In this document: positions 54,862 through 62,200 of the stretch, piece after piece
How the letters are laid out: every line of letters begins with the position of its first letter
Position numbering within the stretch: position 1 is the stretch's first letter
Source: Rhodomicrobium sp.
GTDB lineage: Bacteria > Pseudomonadota > Alphaproteobacteria > Rhizobiales > HXMU1428-3
DNA length: 64,000 bases
Assembly (NCBI GenBank): GCA_021604665.1
Contig: BQJK01000003.1
Coordinates: 370,461 to 434,460 of the forward strand
Reading direction: 5' to 3'
Translations under genes and position numbers: made by a program
Notes under the pieces: generated by a model
Databases searched by the model: none
What the model was told of the DNA's origin: nothing
What the model saw: the letters and a program-made list of their open reading frames with translations, nothing else

Positions 54862-55992
54862 ATGGCCCGGCGGCATGCTCTATTTGATTGCAGAACCTTT
54901 ACTGGCACTTTCCAATCTATCTCTAATATTTCACTCTATTTTTTGTTTGCTAGTCTTGTTTTTTATCTTTGTCCTTTTGCTATATCCCTCCTTATAAATT
55001 TTATCTTTGCTGTTCTGCTCTTTCGCGATTTTGTTTGCAGAGCTGTTCAGCTATTTAGTCTATTTTTCCTTTTTGAAATTTATCACCCTGACACTTTACT
55101 AGCTGAAGAGGTTATGCCTGCTTCTGTGCCAGAAAGTAAGGAGCCGGAGGGTGTCTGGGGGGCACTTTTTAATGAGCAAAGCTCCGCTTTGTGGCGGCCG
55201 CTGATTGAGATAAATGAGAGGGCTAAGCTGCGTGCCTCTCGCCCGGCTGTTGCTGAAGTGTTTACCGGGAGTAATTTTACAGAAAATCAGATCGGGTTTT
55301 ATGCTGGTGGGGTGACCGGGGCGCTGGGGCCGCATTTAAACCTTGATGGGCTGAAGTTGCGGGCGGTTTATGGGCGGAGCTATTATCAGTATCGCTCAAA
55401 ATTTCAGATAGCGGCAGGCAAGGTTGACGCGCTGTTTATTGGCGAGTCCCGGTTTTATGAGGCGATGATTGGTTACGAGTTCCGCTTACAAGGCATTATA
55501 TTCAAGGCCTATGGCGGCATGGTGCATGAGCTTAATCATATTGATCCGAACGATGCTGAAAACAAACTTCAGGGGGATTTAACCGGCGCCAAGGCCCTCC
55601 TTGAAGTCTGGCGAGAATTTGACGGCGGACACTGGTTTTCAGGTTATGGCGCCTACACGACTTCTACAGAAAATTACACCATTCATGGTCGCCTGGGCAC
55701 ATCGCTTTCCAGTTTTATGGATGTTGGGCTGGAAGCGGGCAGCTTTGGCAATCAGCAATATGATGCGCTTCGTCTCGGTGCATTTGGCAAGCTTAAGCTG
55801 GGTGATGGTGTGATCACAGTCTCAGGCGGGGTTTCTGGTGATTATGATCAGCCGGATTCTGTTTATGGGAGCGTACAATATTTCACCAAGCTTTATTCCC
55901 CAATCGAATGGGGTTGGGATAAAGAAGCTGATAGCGAAGATGGGGATGAGGGTAAAAGCAAAAGCCTTTTGGACCATTTATTTCGCTGGTAA
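54862..55992 (+). CDS. BcsS-like cellulose biosynthesis outer-membrane protein, N-terminus uncertain
   Basis: The last ~260 residues are the BcsS-type beta-barrel: VFTGSNFTENQIGFYAGGVTG, YGRSYYQYRSKF, AMIGYEFRLQGIIFKAYGGM, SGYGAYTTSTENYTIHGRLG, and a charged C-terminal tail EADSEDGDEGKSKSLLDHLFRW. BcsS is a predicted outer-membrane accessory of cellulose export in alphaproteobacteria. The start is unclear: the frame extends to 54679 and the 5' part is T-rich with long hydrophobic stretches and no good ribosome site. I use the ATG at 54862, but a later start is possible. No bcsA/bcsB seen in this window. Confidence 0.72.
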   Translation: MARRHALFDCRTFTGTFQSISNISLYFLFASLVFYLCPFAISLLINFIFAVLLFRDFVCRAVQLFSLFFLFEIYHPDTLLAEEVMPASVPESKEPEGVWGALFNEQSSALWRPLIEINERAKLRASRPAVAEVFTGSNFTENQIGFYAGGVTGALGPHLNLDGLKLRAVYGRSYYQYRSKFQIAAGKVDALFIGESRFYEAMIGYEFRLQGIIFKAYGGMVHELNHIDPNDAENKLQGDLTGAKALLEVWREFDGGHWFSGYGAYTTSTENYTIHGRLGTSLSSFMDVGLEAGSFGNQQYDALRLGAFGKLKLGDGVITVSGGVSGDYDQPDSVYGSVQYFTKLYSPIEWGWDKEADSEDGDEGKSKSLLDHLFRW

Positions 55993-56421
55993 GCAAAACC
56001 AGAAATTAGTGATTGTTTCTCGCAGGGTACCGATATTTGCTTCTATCTTTGTGGCGGGGATGGACATGTGCAACCAATCAGGCGCTTCATTATTTATTGA
56101 GCCTTTTTCAGAATCAGTGAGAGTTATTAGTGGGCAGCTGGCCTGGTGCAGGAGATCTATTAGCTCTAACCTGCGTTCGGTGTTGAGGGGGTTGGATCTG
56201 CGAAAATCAGCAAATACTGCCTGATACATGGCTGGTGAGTTAATGAGATCTGGAAGTTTATTGAAGAAAGAGATTTCCTGCTCTTTGGTGTTTACCTGGT
56301 GCAATTTATGGGTGAACCAACAGGCATTGACCATCTGCTGTATTTGCATTTGCTGGTTGGTGTGAATATAGAGCAATTGTATCTGTGCTAAATCGGGCTT
56401 TATTTGGTGGGGGGTGTCCAT
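55978..56421 (-). CDS. Hypothetical protein convergent with the BcsS-like gene
   Basis: 147 residues from the ATG at 56421 with AGGAG seven bases ahead. No signal peptide or helix; a Q/N-rich N-terminal half (YIHTNQQMQIQQMVNACWF) and motifs FFNKLPDLINSPAMYQAVF and LELIDLLHQASCPLITLTDSE. Overlaps the 3' end of the BcsS-like gene by 15 bp. No family recognised. Confidence 0.65.
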   Translation of the reverse strand: MDTPHQIKPDLAQIQLLYIHTNQQMQIQQMVNACWFTHKLHQVNTKEQEISFFNKLPDLINSPAMYQAVFADFRRSNPLNTERRLELIDLLHQASCPLITLTDSEKGSINNEAPDWLHMSIPATKIEANIGTLRETITNFWFCLPAK

Positions 56422-56660
56422 GAATTCAGCTCCTGATGCCGAGACATTTTGCGGCGTGCTGTTAGCGCCCTGCCGAGTTGCCTGATTGGTGCGGCGGTTT
56501 CATTGCTCTTGGTATTTCCGTCTTAAGGCTATACTTCAAAATAGACTTCAGCTTGCTAAGGTGCTGTAAACTTCTGTCACCAGTCGGATAAAATGAACCG
56601 ATCATTTGGTCATTAATTTCTGGCAAGTGAATTATATTGGGATTGGCTGGAGCGTAGAGA

Positions 56661-56828
56661 ATGGATGATTTTACAGTTGCTGCGCTGATAGCTGTTCTTG
56701 GCTATCTTGGCTTGCACGGACTTTTTTATCGTGACGCTAATGGGCGCTGGCCTCCGGCGTATATACTTTTTGCGGCCGTGACTTTATTTGAGGCTGGTGA
56801 GCTTATTGTGGAGCGCTTTATCTGGTAA
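56661..56828 (+). CDS. Small 55-residue membrane protein
   Basis: MDDFTVAALIAVLGYLGLHG begins a short protein with a first hydrophobic helix, a polar turn (YRDANGRWPP) and a second helix (AYILFAAVTLFEAGELIVERF). The ATG at 56661 has GGAG about eight bases upstream and the frame ends at TAA 56826-56828. Below the usual length cutoff, so easily missed. Function unknown. Confidence 0.6.
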   Translation: MDDFTVAALIAVLGYLGLHGLFYRDANGRWPPAYILFAAVTLFEAGELIVERFIW

Positions 56829-56836
56829 TGGCGCTT

Positions 56837-56902
56837 TTGCTATCGCGCTCAGTTTCCATTGCTATCGCACAATGTTTCTATTGCTATCGCACTATGGTTA
56901 TT
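56837..56902. repeat. Three-copy 22-bp tandem repeat at the helicase gene end
   Basis: TTGCTATCGC starts at 56837, 56859 and 56881, an exact period of 22 bp, with the intervening bases (AATGTTTCTA in the second) partly conserved. The third copy spans the helicase stop codon on the minus strand. Confidence 0.75.
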
Positions 56903-57978
56903 GTTTCAGCTGCTCTTGTAATGGCGGTGTAAAGCCATTGCCGGGCTGTTTCTCGAAAGGCCCAGCTTTCATCGAACAGCACCACATTATCCCATTGTGA
57001 ACCTTGCGCTTTATGGGTGGTTAGCACATAGCCGAAATCAAACTCATCCAGGTTGCGGCGCTGGGTCCAGGTTAGTTCTTGTTCACGCCCTTCAAAGAAA
57101 TGCCGCCAGACGCGTACGCGGATTGTTTTGGCCTGGCTTAATTCTGATTCTGGGGAAACGCGCATATTTAGCCGTCCCTTCACATCATCTGAAATCTTGG
57201 TCACATCCCAGAGGCTGCCATTGAGCAAGCCTTTGGCTTTGTTATTGCGCAGGCAGATGAGCCGCTCACCAACATTTGGCAGGCTGCCTTCAAATTCTTT
57301 AAGATCGCGGATGCGCTGGTTGAAGCTGCGCCGTGTTTTATTGGTGCCAACAAGTATTTGGTCGGCGCTTACAACGTCTTCTGTTTCAAGATCGTCTCTG
57401 GTGATGATGCGGCTTTCACCGTAGCGGCCATATTCAAGTTCATTACCTTCGCGTACATCCATAGAGAGCGCGATGATGGGGTTGTCTCTTGCCTGGCGGT
57501 GAACTTCTGTGAGGAGTATATCTGGTTCATGCTCAGTGAAATAACCGGCACCGCGCACGGGCGGTAGCTGTGCGGGGTCGCCTAGCACCAGTAATTTGGT
57601 GCCGAAGGAGAGGAGATCACGGCCAAGTTCTTCATCTACCATTGAGCATTCATCAATAATCACCAGCTCAGCTTTTTTAACCGGGCTGTCTCTATTCATG
57701 AAGAAATCCGGGGTTTCAGAATTGCCTTCGCCGGGGCGATAAATGAGGCTGTGAATTGTGGAAGCGCCAGCGCAGCCTTTATCACGCATGACCAGGGCGG
57801 CTTTGCCTGTAAAAGCTGCAAAAAGAACTTTGCCGTCAACATCCTCTGCCAGATGGCGGGCGAGTGTTGTTTTGCCGGTGCCGGCATATCCGAAGAGACG
57901 AAATATGGGAGCACTGCCATGGTTTAGCCAGTCATTTACGGCGGTTAAGGCGGCGTCCTGTTGTGGGGTCCATTGCAT
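56884..57978 (-). CDS. Small RecD-like superfamily 1 helicase
   Basis: 364 residues. All SF1 motifs are visible: Walker A LFGYAGTGKTTLARH, motif Ia AFTGKAALVM, Walker B VIIDECSMVDEE, motif III LGDPAQLPPV, EVHRQA, motif V YVLTTHKAQGSQW and motif VI WLYTAITRA. Resembles the motor of RecD2/Dda-type 5'-3' helicases without the long N-terminal domain. Cytoplasmic, unlinked to recBC. Phage Dda-like origin is possible but no phage genes are nearby. Confidence 0.9.
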   Translation of the reverse strand: MQWTPQQDAALTAVNDWLNHGSAPIFRLFGYAGTGKTTLARHLAEDVDGKVLFAAFTGKAALVMRDKGCAGASTIHSLIYRPGEGNSETPDFFMNRDSPVKKAELVIIDECSMVDEELGRDLLSFGTKLLVLGDPAQLPPVRGAGYFTEHEPDILLTEVHRQARDNPIIALSMDVREGNELEYGRYGESRIITRDDLETEDVVSADQILVGTNKTRRSFNQRIRDLKEFEGSLPNVGERLICLRNNKAKGLLNGSLWDVTKISDDVKGRLNMRVSPESELSQAKTIRVRVWRHFFEGREQELTWTQRRNLDEFDFGYVLTTHKAQGSQWDNVVLFDESWAFRETARQWLYTAITRAAETITIVR

Positions 57979-58299
57979 TGGTGGTCATTATCTTTGCGAG
58001 TGGGGCTTTGTGGCCTAATTTGTTTTTAGTGATGGGCGTATGTTGATTTAAGTTTCTTTACTGGGCCGTTTGAGTTGGGCTCATTACAGCTATAATGGTT
58101 TGTCTCTCTCTCATAAATGTGTCACCTGGTTTTGGCAAATCTTGATGAGTTAAGAGTTGTGTATGATTATTTGTTGTTTTGATCTCCCCTAAAATAGCCT
58201 CTGGTCTGCTATCTCTATGAGGGCTATCTTTACCAAGCTACATGTTCGGGCGGTTGCTCATGCTTTAGATATTAAGTCATGGCGATTTATGGAGGGTAT
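57979..58299. other. Divergent intergenic region before the YeeE pair
   Basis: 321 bp; no gene supported. Holds the promoters for the helicase and the YeeE/YedE genes. Confidence 0.4.
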
Positions 58300-58722
58300 A
58301 TGATTACTGAGTTTACACCGGTTTCTGCCTTGGTTGGCGGTATGCTTATTGGGTTTTCAGCTGTCTTATTAATGTTGGGGTTAGGGCGTATTGCTGGGAT
58401 TTCTGGCATTATACGGGGGTTATTCACTATATCATTCTCTGAAGCCGGGTGGCGTTTCGCCTTTCTTGCCGGGCTAATTCTCTCTCCATATCTCTATACG
58501 AAATTGACCGGCGTTCTACCGGAGTTTGCTGTGACAAGTAACCTTTATCAGCTGATTGGTGGGGGGCTATTGGTTGGCATTGGGACTTCGCTTGGTAATG
58601 GTTGCACATCTGGCCATGGGGTGTGCGGCATCTCTTTATTTTCCAGGCGCTCATTTGCTGCAACCATTTTATTTATGGTCAGCGCGATGGTGACGGTTTT
58701 TGTTATGCGGCATGTGGTTTAA
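58300..58722 (+). CDS. YeeE/YedE (TsuA-like) sulfur-transport half-protein A
   Basis: 140 residues from the ATG at 58300 with GGAGGG close upstream; the earlier ATG at 58279 is less likely. Four to five membrane helices. Conserved Cys motif LGNGCTSGHGVCGIS lies in the pore-lining loop used by YeeE for thiosulfate passage. Half-size relative to YeeE, paired with the next gene, which lies 12 bp on. Probably imports thiosulfate or a related sulfur compound. Confidence 0.9.
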   Translation: MITEFTPVSALVGGMLIGFSAVLLMLGLGRIAGISGIIRGLFTISFSEAGWRFAFLAGLILSPYLYTKLTGVLPEFAVTSNLYQLIGGGLLVGIGTSLGNGCTSGHGVCGISLFSRRSFAATILFMVSAMVTVFVMRHVV

Positions 58723-58734
58723 GGGGAGGGCAGT

Positions 58735-59160
58735 TTGATGAAACTGATAATAGCACTGATTGCCGGGATGATATTTGGGCTGGGGCTTGTTCTCTCGGGC
58801 ATGAGTAACCCCTCTAAAGTTCTAAATTTTCTGGATCTTTTTGGTAGCTTTGACCCGAGCTTGATATTTGTGATGGTTGGCGCCATTGCTGTCACCTTTG
58901 TGGGCTACCGGCTTGTTTATAAAAGAGATCGGCCATTATTTGGTGAGGCATTTTCTCGCCCGGCTGATAATGGAATTGATGGCTGGCTGGCGGCAGGCGC
59001 CATTTGCTTTGGTGTTGGCTGGGGGCTTGTTGGGTTCTGTCCTGGCCCGGCGCTGACAAGTCTGACATTTGGTGGCTTGAGCGCGATGCTTTTTGTTTTT
59101 GCGATGCTGGTGGGGTTTGTTTTTGCCCGGCTTATAAAACTGGTGCGGGATGGATCATAA
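58735..59160 (+). CDS. DUF6691/YeeE half-protein B
   Basis: 141 residues, four to five membrane helices. Motif VGWGLVGFCPGPALTSL carries the conserved Cys; N-terminal FGLGLVLSGMSNPSKVLNFLDLF is typical of the second half-subunit. Forms one transporter with its partner upstream. Followed by a perfect GC hairpin. Confidence 0.9.
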   Translation: MMKLIIALIAGMIFGLGLVLSGMSNPSKVLNFLDLFGSFDPSLIFVMVGAIAVTFVGYRLVYKRDRPLFGEAFSRPADNGIDGWLAAGAICFGVGWGLVGFCPGPALTSLTFGGLSAMLFVFAMLVGFVFARLIKLVRDGS

Positions 59161-59165
59161 ATTTC

Positions 59166-59197
59166 AATAACCGGCGCCCTGGTGAGCGCCGGTTATT
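59166..59197. terminator. Convergent-end hairpin between the YeeE pair and the RTX gene
   Basis: Perfect 12-bp stem AATAACCGGCGC / GCGCCGGTTATT, 8-nt loop, between two convergent stops. T-tracts are short. Confidence 0.75.
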
Positions 59198-59205
59198 GGT
59201 TTAGG

Positions 59206-62200
59206 TTACCATTCAATCCGCTCAATATCCGCAAAGTCAATTGAGCTGCCGTCTTGCAATGTGATTGTACCATCTGCATCATCAGAGAGGTCAATGCTAT
59301 CTGCGTTGACGCTATCGATGGTGCCTTCTGTTAGTGTTAAGGTCCAGTCTGAACCGTAAGCACCAATATCATTGCCACCATCTGCATCCATAAGCTGGAT
59401 CGTATCTGTCCAGCTGCCGCCTGCACCACCATATATAGTGTCTGCGCCATCTCCTTCATGAAAAATGAAGAGGTCTGCGCCGTCCTCGCCGTAAATTTCG
59501 TCATTGCCGGTGCCGCCGCGGAGGATATCATCACCCGTGCCGCCGTAAATGACATCTACACCGGAGCCGCCATGGATTTCATCATTGCCAGCATCGCCGT
59601 AAAGCCTGTCATCACCGGCGTCACCATATATGGTGTCATCGCCATCATGTCCGTAAACGGTGTCATTGCCGCTACCGGCGTGGAGCTCATCATCACCGGC
59701 ATTGCCATGCAACTCGTCATTGCCTGATCCACCATAAAGGGTGTCATTGCCATCACCCCCGCCCAGAGTGTCTTTGCCGCTGCCGCCGTAAGAGGTATCG
59801 TTTTCAGCTGTGCCCCAGTTTCTCTGAGAGCCATTCCGGCCTAAATCATCATTGTCTTCCGTATTTTCTTGGTATTTTGTATCTACGTTTCCGCTTTCAT
59901 CAATGTCATTTATGTTAATGGTGAAGGAGCGAGCGCTTTCAATACCATTGATATCAGTGGTGGTCACTTCAATGGTGTGGCTGGTTGCTGTTTCATAATC
60001 CAATTTACCGGCGACAGTGACTTCACCTGTCTCTGAATCTATTGCGAATAATCCATTTGCATCATCTGAGAGGCTGTAGGATACGGTATCAGTCGCGAAT
60101 ATGGCGAGCCCGACGGATGTGCCAACTGCACTATTCTCATTCACACGATTTTCATCGCGATCAGCATCTTCAATGGGCAGCTCAGCTTCCGTCAGGGTGA
60201 CGTCAGCAAACTGGAAATTCTCCACATTGATGACCGTGTCTTCACCGTCCGGAGAGCCAGGCCGGTCATCTATGATGGTGAAAGAGCCATCATCATTGCG
60301 GTAAACGGTATAATCAGCGCGGTTACCAGAATAGACGGCGGTGTCATTGCCGCGCCCGCCATCAATGCTGTCATTATCGCCATCACCGGAGATGGTGTCA
60401 TCACCATTGCCGCCCATGATGACGTCATTGCCATCGCCGCCGGAGATAGTATCATTACCGCCCATGCCGTTGGCGTCGTCATCACCGGCACCCGCATCGA
60501 TATAGTCATCACCGGAGCCGCCGATGAGCAGGTCATTGAGGGCTGAGCCAAAGATGTTCAGGCCCGATGATGAGCTTGAATGATCTTGGGTATTGTCAAC
60601 GCCGGTATAGTCGTCTCTGTACTGATCCGGGTCATATTCCCGTGTCGGGGTCATGTCGCCGACTGTGACGGTCTGATCTGCAAAGCGGAAGGCTTCGACA
60701 TTATAAACCGTGTCAGTGCCATCCGGGGAGCCATCTCTCAGATCTGAAATGATGTAATGACCATCTGGATGCTGGACGACATCATAATCCGCCAGATTGC
60801 CGCTGAACTCGACTGTGTCTGCGCCTCTGCCGCCGTCGATTATATCATCTCCTGCACCGCCGATCAGGGTGTCATCGCCGCTACCGCCATTGATGGTGTC
60901 ATCACCCTCATTGCCATAGAGCCAGTCATTGCCAGAACCACCGTTGAGGGTGTCATCTCCGGATTCGCCGTCATGGATGTCATCGCCTCTGGTGCCAGTG
61001 AATGTTTCATCATCATCGAGAACAGTGACTGTTATGGTGCTGCTGGTCGTCTCCGTATCCGCGCCATCTGTTGCAGTGGCATTCACGGAGAGCTCGATGG
61101 TGCCGGAATATTCCACTGCAGGCGTGAGGGAAATACCATCCAGCTGCCAGCCGGTGATATCCACCTCAGTGTTGCCTGTGGTCGCGGTGAAGCTGTTGAT
61201 GCCATCTGTGATCGTGGCACCGACCGGGATGTTGGAGATGCTCAGGGCGAGGGTCTCTGAGCCATCTTGGTCATTCAGGCCTGCCGTGATTTCGGGGAGG
61301 GCTATGGCCGTGTTTTCACTGCCAGTTGCGTAGCCTTCCGGCAGGTCTTCATTAATGGTGATGTTATCAAGATACATGCCGCGGCCGTAATCCTGATCCA
61401 CGCCCGCTTCCCGGAATTCCACCTTCATCGGCGTGCCATCACCCGTGAAGGTGAAGCTGTGTGATTGCCAATCGATGCTCCTGTCTCCAGTGCCGTCAGC
61501 GGAGATTGTCTCGACGACAACGCCATCGACAAGTACCTCAATGCGGTTGACAGAGGAATCGTAACCAGGGCGGCCTGCAAAATTGAAATCGATGGTGTAT
61601 GTGGCGCCGTCTACCGTATCGATATTCTGATAGATGTTGGTTGCGTCATCATAATAATCGACGCGGTCATCATTGAGCTCGATATACTGGTTGGTTGAGC
61701 CATCCGGAAGTTTTTCAATTTTAACTTCGATGGCTTCAGAGTCGGTTTGCCAGCCGCCGATGGAGCCAACAAACTGGCTGCCTGTGCGGGAGGTATCAAT
61801 TTCACCACCTTCAAAGCCGCTTTCCGTGGTGGATGAGGATGAGAGATAGTCGCGATTTGTGCCGCTGAGGGTAAGGTCCGGAGCATCTGCATCCGCGATG
61901 ACATCAAGCGTGGCTGTGGCGCTATCGGTGAATTCGCCATCGCTGATGGTGAAATCGAAGCTGACATCATTGGCTGAGAAATCATCTGTCGGGGTGAAGG
62001 TCCAGGTGCCATCGCCGTTATCGACAAGGGTGCCATGGGCATCGTCGTTCAAAGTGAGGGACGTGACATTGAGATTGCTGCCGGCATCCGGGTCTGTGCT
62101 GTTTGCGAGGAGGGCGTCTTCTGTAATGGTGAAGCTGTTGTCTTCATTGGTTGAGCCAAGGTCAACATCCTCTGCGTTTGCGGCTTCGTTTTCATCACCG

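Noticed and set aside
55838..56224. 128-codon plus-strand frame past the BcsS-like gene
   Set aside because: It overlaps the BcsS-like 3' end in another frame and the minus-strand gene at 55978-56421, which has a good ribosome site.
59440..61000. Regularly spaced repeats resembling a CRISPR array
   Set aside because: They encode Gly/Asp-rich RTX nonapeptides in an open frame; no spacers and no cas genes.
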